The notes beneath the pieces were generated by a model, which was given only the letters and a program-made list of their open reading frames with translations, did not search any database and was not told the DNA's origin. From contig NC_085135.1 in NCBI RefSeq assembly GCF_030269925.1, positions 5,890,753-5,954,752 on the forward strand: a stretch of DNA of 64,000 bases, written 5' to 3'. How positions within the stretch are numbered: the stretch's first letter is position 1; every line of letters begins with the position of its first letter. This DNA is from Bombyx mori (Eukaryota; Arthropoda; Insecta; Lepidoptera; Bombycidae). Positions 40,858-51,863 of this stretch are shown here, piece by piece. Both the position numbers and the translations under genes were made by a program.

Positions 40858-43055
40858 CGCTCCGCGGGGGGAGAATCCCTCCGTTCGGTCGAGCAATCGG
40901 CCGCACGCTGCCCCACCGTTTCTGGGGGGGGCAAACACTGCCACGATGTAGGAGGCGACAGCACGGGTCGCGTAAGGGACAGAGTCCCCACCGTGCTCCT
41001 TGAGCGCTGCGACAGCCTCATCTCGCTGCACTCGGCGCGAAGCTCCGCGAGGGGCGACGCGTCCAGTGGGCGGGAGACGCCGGTGCTCCTCGTCGATAGC
41101 GCTCGACAGCGGACTCGGCGGAAGCGGAAGTCGGCTCGACAGCCGGCGTCCTCCGCTCCGTCTGACTCCTCGGAGGGTGAGCCCGCCAGCGCCAAATATA
41201 TGGCGATGGCGGAAGGGCCAGCGGCTGCTGCGGCACCGCTCGCCACCGAACGTGACACATTGTCATCTCGCGGACTGGCTGCTGCCTCCTCGGCGCAGTC
41301 TAGGGCCACCTGCCGTGAAGTGAGAGAGGTTGAGCGCCTAGAGCGCTCCCTAATGGAGATGGGTCCCTCTGACCCCCTCCGAACCACAACCGCGGAGAGG
41401 GCGGGCTTGCGGCGGAAACTAGATCTGCACGCCCGCTTTGAGCAGATTGCTGCAGAAAACAGCCGGCTTCGGGCCGAGAATGGACAGCTGCGTGTCGACA
41501 TGGCCGAGATGCGCACGATGGTTGCCGACCTCATCGAGCGGCAACGCAGCTCGGCCCCTGTCCCTCCTCTGCCCGAAGCCGAAGACCCCAATGAGGTCGA
41601 GGAGCTAAGGCGGCGGCTCGTCATGCTGAAGGCGAGGAGCTCCACAGTGGAGCGCGCGAGACCGCCCCTCGCCCATGAGCTGAAGAACGGTCCCCCTGTA
41701 CCGGCGCCTCGCAGGATTGCAAGGGCCGTGAACACGTATGGCGGACCGAAATTATACGTGACACCCGCGACACGTCCTGCCGCTGCTGTCCCAGCAAGGC
41801 AGCTCCAGACAACGGGGGCACCAAAACCCTCCCCCTCAAGGCCTACCGGCCAGTCTAAGACCCAGGAGGCGGCTCCTGTCCCGTCCCAGCCTGCGAAGGC
41901 AGGGCCCGGCAGGAGCCGTAACAAAAAGAAAGGGGGCGTCAACTCCGCCAAATTGGCACCAACCCCCCAGCACCGCCCACTGCCCCCGGCCCCGGCAAAT
42001 ATGAACGAGGCCTGGACGGAGTTAGTGCGGCGCAAGCCCAAGAAGGTGGCGGCACCTGCTGCGCCGCGCCCCAAGCCTACCCCTGCGGCCACTGCTCCCC
42101 GTCAAGAGGGTCGAGTAGAGCCAAGGGGCCGAAATGGACGGAGGAAACCGCGTGCCCCGCGGTCGGCTGCAGTAGTAGTGGAGCTGCTGAAGTGGCCTAA
42201 GAAAAGGGCATCACCTACCACGAGGTGATGACCCGGGCGCGCGGTGGTGTCAACGTAGACGCCCTCGGCGTGGAGGGTGGCCTGAAGGTCCGGCAGACGG
42301 CCAACGGGGCCCGCCTGTTAGAATGCCCCGGCGCCAATTCCAGCGCCGCGGCGGAAAAACTGGCAGTCCGCCTGCGGGAGATCCTGCCGGACCCCGAGGT
42401 GGTACGCATCGCGCGGCCCGTGAAGATGGGAGAAGTAAAAATCACGGGCCTCGACGAGTGCGCAACCAAGGAGGAGGTCGCTGCGGCCATAGCGTCGCAG
42501 GGCAACTGCGCCCTCGCCGACGTAAAAGTCGGGGAGTTCCGGGCAACCTACTCCGGAACCCGGACGGCGTGGGCGCGTTGCCCGATCGCAACGGCGACTC
42601 TTCTGGCCACCCCTCCACAGGGTCGGCCTTTCGACAGCCCAGGAAGGCTGCGCGTGGGCTGGGTAATGGCCCACGTGCAGCTGCAGGACGCCAGGCCGTG
42701 GCGTTGTCTTCGGTGCTTCGGCACCGGCCACGGTCTCGCCAAGTGCCCCTCGACCGTGGACCGCAGCGACCTTTGTTTCCGCTGCGGCCAACCGGGGCAC
42801 AAGGCTGCCTCCTGCACAACAGCCGCGCCGCACTGCGTATTGTGCGACGCGGCCAAGCGGAAGGCCGACCACCGGGCCGGGGGCCCGGCGTGTAAGTCCG
42901 CTCCCTCCTCTACCAAAACGAGGAGGGGCGGTAAGAAAAACAAGAAGAGGAAAGAGCAGGCTGCAATAAGGGCAGCCAGCGAGTCAGTTCCCGCCGCGGC
43001 AGTTATCGAGCCGGAGGGCGGGACAGACGAGGGAGCGATGGACGTAGCCCCATAA
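40858..43055 (+). pseudogene. R1-A ORF1 with one frameshift
   Basis: Continues the R1-A start at 33769 (MASVKIVLPQEGTS) after R1-B is removed. It is shorter than R1-B ORF1 in the coiled-coil part (about 45 codons missing near 41320-41400). After VVVELL (about 42190) a one-base loss shifts the frame. The downstream frame (42225 on) carries the Gag domain and three knuckles (CLRCFGTGHGLAKC and so on) to the TAA at 43053-43055. Confidence 0.9.
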
Positions 43056-46000
43056 TGGGTTGCGTCCATCGCTTCCTCCAGTGTAATTTGAACCACTCCG
43101 CCAGGGCACAAGATCTCCTCGTCCACACCATGGCGGAGTGGTCAATCGACGTTGTTGTCGCCGCGGAGCCGTACTTCGTCCCCACCGACCAGGACTGCTG
43201 GATCGGGGACGTCGACGGCTCCGTGGCCATGCTAATAAGACAATCCGCGGCGTTACCCCCCTTGGATATGGTGGCCAGGGGATCCGGGTACGTCGCGGCT
43301 AGGATCGACGGGACCGTCGTGATCGGGGCGTACTTTTCTCCGAACAGGAGCCTCGCCGAATTCGAACAGTTCTTGGGCGAGCTCGAAGCGCTTTTACACC
43401 GCTTCGGGTCCCGCCCTGTCATCGTCGCGGGGGACTTCAATGCCAAATGTACGGCTTGGGGCTCCCCCCGCACGGATGCGCGAGGCGAGGCCCTTTCGGA
43501 GTGGGCGATCGCGACCAGCCTCTTTCTCATAAACAGAGGTTCGGTCGCGACTTGCGTGCGGTGGAACGGGCAGTCTCATGTGGACGTGACGTTCGCGTCC
43601 CCGTCCGTCGCATGCCGAACCCGCGGCTGGCGCGTACTCGAGGGGGCGGAGACGTTCTCGGATCATAGATACTTCCGATTCGAGCTCTCCGCCTCCTCCT
43701 TGTCGTCGTCATCCTCGGCGTCAGCTGCGGGCGCCCGCGGTGAGGAGGAGCTCCCGCAAGGTGCAGCCCGTTCGATCCCCAGATGGGCCTTGAAACGGAT
43801 GGATAAGGAGTTGCTGATGGAGGCGGCCGCTGTTGCTGCGTGGGAGCCAAAACCCGCGCGACTTGCGGACGTGGATGCGGAGGTCGATTGGTTCCGAGGC
43901 ACTATGGCTAGAGTTTGTGATGCCGCCATGCCCCGGGTCGGCCCCGTGCACCACGTGGGGGTGCGTTCTGGTGGTCGCCCGAGATCGCGAGACTCCGCGA
44001 GGAGTGCGTGAGGGCGCGCCGCCGGAGCGCACGCCACCGCCGCCGCCGTCGACGCGACGCTACATTCGCGGAGACAGCGGCCCGGCTGCACGCTGAATGT
44101 CGCCAAAAGCAGGCGGCGTTGCAGCTGGCCATCGGCGAGGCCAAGAGACAGAGCATGAAGACTCTCCTGGAGTCGCTCGACGATGATCCCTGGGGGCGTA
44201 CATATAAGATGGTGCGCAGGAAACTGCAACCGTGGGCGCTCCCGGTCACCGAGCGGCTTCAGCCTCGGCAGCTGCGAGAAATCGTTTCCGCACTTTTCCC
44301 GCCGGCAGCGGGGGGGAGCTTTGAACCCCCCCAGATGGACGCAATGTGCGGCACGCTGCCGCGTCGCCCAAGCGTTCCCGCTGCTGAGGTGCCCCCTCCT
44401 CCTATCACGGGGGCAGAGATCCATGCGGCCGTGTCCAAAATGAGAGCGAAGGACGCGGCCCCTGGCCCTGACGGCGTTCACGGCCGGGTCTGGAACTTGG
44501 CCTTCGAGGCCCTAGGGGACCGGCTCGGGGGGCTTTTTGAAGCGTGCCTCGAGTCGGGACGGTTCCCGTCGAAATGGAAGACGGGCAGACTGGTCCTGTT
44601 GAGGAAGGACGGTCGCCCCGCGGACTCACCCGCGGGCTATCACCCCATCGTGTTGCTGGACGAGGCGGGCAAAATGTTGGAAAGGATCGTGGCTGCCCGC
44701 ATCGTCCGGCACCTGACCGGGACGGGTCCCGATCTTTCGGCGGAACAGTACGGCTTCAGAGAGGGCCGCTCAACTATCGACGCGATTTTGCGCGTGCGTG
44801 CCCTCTCTGATGAGGCCGTAACCCGAGGCGGGGTGGCAATGGCGGTGTCCTTGGACATAAGGAACGCATTCAACACCCTGCCCTGGTCGGTGATCGCGGG
44901 GGCGCTGGAGTATCACGGCGTCCCCGCGTACCTCCGCCGGTTGATCGGCTCCTATCTCGAGGACAGGTCGATCGTATGCGTCGGACACGGTGGGGCGGTC
45001 TACCGCTTTCCGTCGAGCGCGGTGTTCCGCAGGGGTCTGTCCTGGGCCCCCTGCTGTGGAACATCGACTACGACTGGGTCCTGCGGGGCGCCCTATGGGG
45101 TTCCCTCCCCGGGCTAAGTGTCGTCTGCTATGCTGACGACACGCTGGTCGTAGCCCCGGGGAGGGACTACCGGGAGTCTGCCCGTCTGGCTTGCGCAGGT
45201 GTGGCAAACGTCGTCGCAAGGATCCGACGGTTGGGGCTCGAGGTGGCGCTCGAAAAAACCCAGGCCCTCTTATTTCACGGGCCGGGACGGGCGCCGCCTG
45301 CGGATGCCCACCTCGTGATCGGAGGCGTTCGCATCGGGGTCGGGGTGACCGGTCTCAGGTACCTCGTCCTCGAACTGGATGGTCGTTGGAGCTTCCGCGC
45401 TCACTTTAAGAAATTGGGCCCTCGGCTGATGGCAACGGCCGGCTCTTTGAGCCGGCTCCTTCCAAACGTCGGGGGTCCCGATGAGGCGGCGCGCCGCCTA
45501 TACATGGGGGTGGTGCGGTCGATGGCACTATACGGTGCTCCGGTATGGTGCCAGGCCCTGACCCGCAAGAACATCGCCGCGCTGCGACGTCCGCAGCGCG
45601 CGATCGCGGTCAGGGCCATCCGAGGATACCGCACCGTGTCCTTCGAGGCGGCGTGCTTGCTCGCCGGGGCGCCACCCTGGGACCTGGAGGCGGAGGCGCT
45701 CGCTGCTGATTACAGGTGGCGTAGCGACCTCCGCTCTAGGGGGGAAGGGCGCCCCGGCGAAGGTGTAGTTCGAGCGCGGAGGCTCCAATCTCGGCGGTCC
45801 GTGCTGGAGGCGTGGTCTCGCCGCTTGGCGGACCCGTCGGCCGGCATCCGTACCGTCGAGGCGGTCCGCCCGGTTCTCGTGGACTGGGTGGGCCGCGACC
45901 GCGGATGCCTCACCTTCCGGCTGACGCAGATGTTGACCGGCCATGGGTGTTTTGGCCGGTACCTCTTCAAGATAGCCGGAAGGGAACCGACGGCGCAGTG

Positions 46001-46310
46001 CCACCACTGCGCGGACCGCGATGAGGAAGACACAGCGGAACATACATTGGCGCGTTGCTCTGGATTCGACGAGCAACGCGCCGCCCTCGTCGCGGTCATA
46101 GGAGAGGACCTCTCGCTGCCGCGCGTCGTGGCTACGATGCTCGGCAGCGACGCGTCCTGGAAGGCGATGCTCGACTTCTGCGAGTCCACCATCTCGCAGA
46201 AGGAGGCGGCGGAGCGAGAGAGGGAGAGCTCTTCCCGTTCCGCACCGACCCGTCGCCGTCGAGCCGGGGGCCGGAGGCGGGAATACGCCCGTACGTCCCG
46301 GCCCCTGTAG
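43055..46310 (+). pseudogene. R1-A ORF2 with two frameshifts
   Basis: Same domains as R1-B ORF2. The endonuclease part is open to about 43945, where one base is lost in a C run (the frame then reads GPVHHVGVR). RT resumes in the next frame (44008 on), and near 45008 another base is lost just before the VPQGSVLGPLLW motif. The last frame holds VVCYADDTLVV and the C-terminal zinc motif and ends at 46310. Losses in homopolymers fit neutral decay or sequencing error. There are two in one copy and none in the other. Confidence 0.9.
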
Positions 46311-46840
46311 GTAGCGGCCTCCCCCCGGTGAAGGTCAAGGGGTGACCTGAGGGGGTGAGGCCGCGCGGCGCGCTACCAGCACTCTAGCGCGCTGCCGTGG
46401 AGTAAATAGAGCGACCGGTCGACGGTGTATCGCGTCCCGACCCGGCAGGCTGGTTCTGGTCCAGCGGGGTATCCCGGGACACCAGCGGCACCGTCCGGGC
46501 GGCCCGACGGGCTGCCGTACCGAGACGGCCGACGTTTCAGAGCCTTCGATTCGCCTCGAAGGCTCAGTCGGCTGGGCGTCCTTGGGGTGAGCCGCGCCGT
46601 CTGGTTGTAGTGTTGACCGCGGTAGCCCCCCTACCTCATCCGGGTTCTGACCTCGGAGGGGATCGGACGTCGGGTGTAAGAGTGCAGGGGAGTCGTTTAG
46701 TGGGTGGGCCCTAAAATCCTTGGGCCCGCGGTCTGCTCACAACACCATGCAGATCGTAGAGTCTCACATACACCGCGCGCCCCTTTTGCGCGGGGACCTC
46801 GTAGGAGGTTCGGCCCTCTACCCGAAAAAAAAAAAAAAAA
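46311..46840 (+). other. R1-A 3' UTR and poly(A)
   Basis: As in R1-B, with a handful of substitutions. It ends in 16 A directly before the second GGGACCCC. Confidence 0.88.
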
Positions 46841-47140
46841 GGGACCCCAGTAACCGTACTCGTCGAACTCGACAAAGAGGTCGACGTGCAACCTAGCCCA
46901 TTCATCAGCCCGCTGAGTTTCTCGCCGGATCTTCTCAGCGGGTCGCGATTCCGATCCGGTAGTAGATTCATTCGCGAAGCAATTGCTCTTGAGTTGTTAG
47001 GTCTCCTTCGGAGGCGCTGGGGCAGCTGTTAGCAAATCCCACCCCTCCTGGCTGAGCCTTTGCTCGCCCACCTGTCCTGGTGAAACTGAAAAGGCCTTCG
47101 GGCCACCAGTAATCTCTCAATCATAAAAAAAAATAAAAAA
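46841..47140 (+). other. J-3 3' end: last ORF2 codons, 3' UTR, tail
   Basis: RDPSNRTRRTRQRGRRAT completes J-3 ORF2 (TAG at 46894-46896) when joined to 32935. The 3' UTR shares its body with J-4 (5234-5657, inverted), including TCTCGCCGGATCTTCTC flanked by GAGTT and AGCGG. The tail is A-rich (47124-47140). Confidence 0.92.
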
Positions 47141-47382
47141 TGTTCAGTCCTTACGTGACGAGGGATACGTATTTCCTTTAAAAAATCTTAATGAATAAAT
47201 AAATTGTTTCCAAGCTTTAGTTATGTCTGCAGAAACAGGAGTATCCCAATCAATTCTGCTTAGCCACAAATGTTGTAATAATATTTTTGATATTATGACT
47301 GCTGGTGACAAAAGTCCTAAGGGATCATATATTTGAGATATGATAGATAGCATTATACGCTTAGTTAAATTTAATTCGCAAT
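47141..47382 (-). pseudogene. BEL-A piece 3: RT C-terminal region
   Basis: The minus strand reads ELNLTKRIMLSIISQIYDPL, LLSPAVIISKILLQHLWLS and WKQFIYSL, the conserved region after RT in BEL/Pao. A frameshift near 47175 follows, then KEIRIPRHVRTEH, whose last residues are repeated at the start of the RNase H piece at 25724 (TGTTCAGTC duplication). Confidence 0.92.
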
Positions 47383-48181
47383 TTTTTTTTTTTTTTCCAT
47401 AGGCTCGGCAGGACCTTATTATTCTATGTAACACATTCATACCATTTCTCGCTTGTATGCTTCTCGCACTGACATGCCTCATACTATTTCTTTCTTTCAT
47501 CCATCACCTTACTTTCTTAGCCGGGTGGGACTCCCGCTACTTTGACTATCTTTTATTTTTATCTCTTGGGGGAATAATTTAACTACGTATGTGACCGTTT
47601 ATTGTAACCGTGGTGTTAGTACATTAATTTTTTGTTTAACAGTTTTCCAACATTGTCCAATACAATATAGCTACAATATTTTTCAACTTCTATTTTTTTA
47701 CAGTACAGTGTTCAATTGTTATGTCTACAGCTTACTATATATTTCTTATTTTATTCACCGTTTATTGTAATCACTCTTACTTAATTCTTAAAATCTAGTT
47801 CTGTACAATTTTTGTTTCTTATTCTATTCAACAATATGTTTTTAGCTTATTTCTATGGTTCCTTCCGGTATTAATTCTTTATAAAAATGTCTTTTTAGTT
47901 ACCTTTATTTGAACTTTGGGATAGTGACATTTTGACTCAGTGTATCTATGATTTTCATTGTTTCTTTGTCAATAGTATATATATACTCTAGTATATATAC
48001 TTATTGTCATTTCTTGTTGCGAAATTATTTCTTTGGCTGTTTTCTATTTAGTCCTTTGTATACGTGTTCAGTGTTTGTTTGCCTGTGTTGATATATCCAT
48101 ATATATTTATTATATACTTTTATATCGGTGTGTGTGTGTGTGTTTATGTGTCATGTGTGTGCGTTCCACTGAGTGAATGGG

Positions 48182-49685
48182 TCATATGTATGCCGTGTTT
48201 GATCTTGCCAGGTAGTCCCGCTTTTTGCGGGTTGGGCAATCGACACTGAAAGCGTTGTGATCCGTACTCCGCAACTTGGAGTGTAGACAATTGCAGCACT
48301 GAGGTTCGATTCCCGCGGCATAATCGGCGCATTTCTCGCGTAGGTGTGGGCCTCCACAGTGACTGCACCTGTCCACACTCTCGGTGCATAATTTGCGACC
48401 ATGTCCGAAAGCGAGGCACTTCGTGCACTGAATGAGCGGAGACTGGTCCTCTACCCTGACTCTTTGCAGGTCCAGATAGAGGGCGCCAGCCTCCGTCATC
48501 CTCTGCCATACCTTCGCCCGTACCTGGATGACAACGTGGGGGGTCTTAGGATTTCTGGTCCTCTTTTTATATTTGATTATCAAGTCCATCTCCTCTTGTG
48601 ATAGGCCCATGAAGATATCGGTGTTTTGGGCGTAAAGGGCCTTTATCATTTCATCGTCGTCGTTGTCTATAAATACGTCTTTAAGGACGACGAGTGGGTC
48701 CTTGTTCTTCATGGGCTTTACGATTAACCCCTCGCCGTGGCTTTCTATTCTCTCTCTCACCTTTTCCAGTTCAATTTCCGTGTCGCGCTATTCTTGGCCT
48801 TTCTTACTTTATTTACCTTGAGGCCAGTACCCCCAGCGTCAACCGCCTTCTTTACTCTCGCGAGTACCTCTTCGGCAGTCTCTTGATCGTCTTCAAAGGT
48901 TACCGCCATCTAATAAAGCGCCGGACGACGCCCGGGCTTGGCTGCTGCGGCGTTGGCATACGTTTTGGGGATCGTGCTACTCTCAGATATCAACCCTTTT
49001 GCAATATCGCTTATTTGCATTTGGCTTCGGCAACATCTCCGGCGACAGTGCCAACCAGATCTTCGAGACGAGCTTGCGTCCGTCCCACGACCCCCTCGGT
49101 CGATTTGCCTATTGCAACCTTGGCCTCCTCAAATCTGTTGTAAACGTATTCCACGATGTTAGCGCCTCGATCGTCGTTTGTTGAGTTAAGCTCCGCTACT
49201 TCTTTCTTCAGGTTGGCTTCCGTTTGGCTAATCCGCGTGGTTATTACGTTTTCCATCTCTGCCAGTTTTTCCAGCAGTTTTTGTTCTTTGTCAGAAAATA
49301 AAGCTGCTGTCTGTGTACTAGTCTCGGGCGCTGCTGCTTCCAGAGTCTTCATCCGCTTACTCAACTCAAAAAGCATGCGGATACATCTGTCCGATTGTAC
49401 CTCCAGGAAGGACTTGATGTCCCGTCTCATCTGAGGGTACTGCTGAACCTTTGAGGGTATATCCTCAAATGTCTTCATTACTTCCAGGAGTAGTTTGTCG
49501 CTCGGTATCTCAGCGTAGTTCTGCTGCTGCCTTCTGTACAGGTCCATATTATCAAGCGACCTTCTTTTCGTTTCCGGTCTCTTGATAAAAGTCCTGGCAG
49601 CTTCCGATACTGCCGCAGGTGAAGTAGCGGGGCTGGGAGTAGTACATTTTTTGACAGCGCCAGTTGTTGTTGGTGTACGAAACTT

Positions 49686-49717
<32 letters not shown>

Positions 49718-49823
49718 TGCGATGTAGTGTGTAGTGCGAGTAACGGGGAAAGTTGTCAAGTGTATAGAATGTTTGTCTGGCCCTGTATAGGGGGGTCAGT
49801 GTTAAAGTGTAAATACAGTACAA
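48182..49823 (-). pseudogene. L ORF1: coiled coil plus zinc knuckles, frameshifted
   Basis: Three open segments. 49823-49011 is helical and charged (SDKEQKLLEKLAEMENVITT, QTEANLKKEVAELNS), probably coiled coil. About 48915-48760 continues (EVLARVKKAVDAGGTGLKV). 48760-48182 holds KNKDPLVVLKDVFIDNDDDE and three knuckles: CTKCLAFGHGRKLC, CSHCGGPHLREKC and CCNCLHSKLRSTDHNAFSVDC. Frameshifts lie near 49010 and 48760, and a TAG lies near 48908. The domain is homologous to the ORF1 at 62131-63380. The first 40 codons contain a CA/CT repeat and may be 5' UTR, with the true start perhaps at MDLYRRQQQNYAEIP. Confidence 0.8.
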
Positions 49824-51193
49824 CTAAGATTAATATAAGAACTAATAAAAGAAAAATATTTTTAGTCAAGGTCTAGGTAGATTTCTAAATCTACCTAAGT
49901 CTATACTACAATTTTGTGTTGTACCTTACCCGTTTTAAATCGTATCGTAAATCGTAGTCTATTCAATAACAACAACACTGCCAGATGTATCGGGTAAAAT
50001 TGTTTATTAAATTTTTGAGTTTAGGTCTATTTTTCTACTAAAAACGGAGCTTTTCCAAAAATTTAAAAACGTGGAGGGTGGTTTTTAACCATGCTCTATC
50101 CACTCCTTACAAAAAAAACTCGGATTTGTTATTATTTAAAAAGTAGATTTTCAGATCGCGATCTCCGCGACAGCCTCAATTTGCGGCTGAACTCTGATGC
50201 AAACAAAGATGCTAACGAAGATCGCGATTCGAAAGATTGTCCAAATTTCACCATTTAAAAAGTAATATGTTCCTTATGACCTAAACTATACTATTCTTAT
50301 ATTATAATCTGCGCGCCGTGTTTTTTTCACCCTCTTCAAAGGGGTTTGCTTTAGTGTCACTTTCCCGCCCAACCGCAAAAAGCCTTGTTTGTATAAAATA
50401 ACTAGATTAATTAGAAAAATAAATTTAGACTCTCTTCAGAGGTCTGTTTTTGAACACTTTTAACAAAATTAGGTTTTAAAATATTATCGATAGGGGGGTG
50501 TAACTCCATATATATTAAGCTAATTATTTAGTACACTATTCCAAATTAATATTTTAATAAACTACACAACCAAAAAATCTAAAAATTTAAGGAATTTGAG
50601 TTTAAGGGGTCTACTTTATAGTACCAAAAGAAAAAAAGGGGGTTGTCGATTTACTTTAGCTGGAAAATGACACCAAAGATTTTCAAAATTTTTCCGACCT
50701 TTAATGCGTCACTGTTTTGTCCCGGGTTGTCTGATCTCGATGATCCAGGTGTCAAAAGACTCGTCTTGCCAAGACGCTTCTATTGGTGTGCCACACGCCT
50801 GTCCAGATGTTCTAGGAGTCGATCTCGGTAACACGTGGTTATCAGAAATTCGGGATTACACGGGCTGTTTTCCACCGGAAAAATCCCGAATATAGTCCAG
50901 AAGGTAGGGCTCGACGAGACGATTATTTAGACCCCAAAAAAGTGGGGGGTCGTCGATCTGGTTTTGTCAGCGTATCACAAAAACATACAAAAAATGTTGT
51001 TTTTGAACCACAACTTTCTCTCACTTTCACTTATTTCCAAGCGGTTTTCTCGGTTGTGTTCCTCTCACTGAGACGCGTATTTTGATACTACACACTTGTA
51101 TCTTCGCGCGAAAAAACCATTTTTCGTAATTTTAAGTTGCGGAGCGTGGAAAAAAAAACGTGGCGCTCGCGGTCGTGGCTGCCAGCAGACTCA
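49824..51193. other. AT-rich presumed 5' region of L, nothing coding recognised
   Basis: About 1.4 kb with short chance frames only. It contains GC-richer islands near 50160-50240 and 50730-50890. Its right edge is fixed only by the return of BEL-A coding at 51194. Confidence 0.45.
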
Positions 51194-51324
51194 CCCTAGT
51201 GTTTTAGTTTGTGCATGTTCGCCTATAAAATGCTCTGCTGATTTATTCTGCGAAATGTCTAAATTAAATTTCCATTTTCGTAAAGGAAAACACCCGGAAT
51301 GTAATATTTGAGAAGTTTTCTCAC
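51194..51324 (-). pseudogene. BEL-A piece 2: RT continuation
   Basis: The minus strand from the CTCAC site reads ICEKTSQILHSGCFPLRKW, FNLDISQNKSAEHF and TKTLG, which directly continues the RT at 61689 (DDYHNLFCIC). The join across the 10.4-kb BEL-B insertion is seamless when one CTCAC is removed. Confidence 0.92.
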
Positions 51325-51617
51325 TGTTTACGCATCAACTCCTCTTTCGCGAAGTCGGGAAAGACGGAGGCAGCGCGGCGCGGGAGGGGGCGGCAAACCG
51401 GCGGACCGGCGAGCTCCGCAACGCGTAGAAAACACAACCATCTTCACTTCTGAACGGGACTCAACAGCTACAAGACGCGCAATATTATGTACAATATTAT
51501 TTTGCATTAAAACCAAAAAGAATTCAATAGTATTTGTAATTTAACGGCAGACTTCACAAACCACCTAAGAAACAAAACACAAAGGAAATACAGTCTGAGA
51601 ACTCACAATCAAGAACA
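51325..51617 (+). repeat. BEL-B 5' LTR (293 bp)
   Basis: TGTTTACGCATC to CAAGAACA. It is followed at once by TGGTCCTTCGACGCCGAT (51618-51635), a TGG-initiated primer-binding site. The internal ATTATTTTGCATTAAAACC may serve polyadenylation. Confidence 0.93.
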
Positions 51618-51863
51618 TGGTCCTTCGACGCCGATGATACTCAAGAATACCAGCATCAATACGGTCAGGCCAGTATTTCCTTTTATCCAAACCCAATCCT
51701 GTGCTCGTCGGTGCTAATACCGTAATTTTAAATCAATTCCAGTAAATTTTCGAATACGTGAACACGGTGTGCAATCTACCTGCAAACGTGAACAATTCGT
51801 GCAGTTCGTCGTACCGGTGAAATAATCGTGAGTTTTTACCTTTGTTTCCCATAAACCACTAAA

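Larger units (their letters stand above)
32928..46848 (+). mobile_element. R1-A: R1-clade LINE split by R1-B, TSD GGGACCCC
   Basis: GGGACCCC lies at 32928-32935 and 46841-46848. R1-A consists of its 5' UTR and 14 codons of ORF1 (32936-33810), then, after R1-B, the rest of ORF1, ORF2, 3' UTR and poly(A) (40845-46840). The break is marked by GGAGGGTACCTCC on both sides of R1-B. Both ORFs of R1-A carry frameshifts while R1-B has none, so the inner copy is younger or better kept. Confidence 0.92.
25716..47149 (+). mobile_element. J-3: J-family LINE stretched to 21.4 kb by insertions, TSD TGTTCAGTC
   Basis: TGTTCAGTC lies at 25716-25724 and 47141-47149 inside BEL-A coding sequence. The left end carries the 5' UTR and ORF1. 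The right end carries the last ORF2 codons, the J 3' UTR and an A-rich tail (47124-47140). Its own sequence is 25725-29107, 31570-32935 and 46841-47140. The rest is the CR1-like insert and the R1-A/R1-B pair. It is the only copy here with both ends visible. Confidence 0.92.
47383..51193 (-). mobile_element. L: ORF1-only non-LTR element in BEL-A
   Basis: Poly(T) at about 47383-47397 marks the 3' poly(A) of a minus-strand element. It has an ORF1 (49823-48182), a 780-bp AT-rich 3' UTR and a 1.4-kb presumed 5' region. No ORF2 is present anywhere between ORF1 and the tail. The BEL-A reading (KTLG at 51194, ELNLTKR at 47382) lacks about 20 residues, so a small target deletion occurred and no duplication is seen. 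Confidence 0.7.

Noticed and set aside
40845..46840. A 5'-truncated second R1 element in tandem
   Set aside because: Its left edge coincides exactly with the duplication of R1-B, and its missing start is found at 32936-33810. It is therefore a full element split by insertion.
48129..48150. GT repeat as a promoter or recombination signal
   Set aside because: It is a plain microsatellite in the L 3' UTR. The compound (GT)(GA) tract at 49685-49720 is likewise simple repeat.
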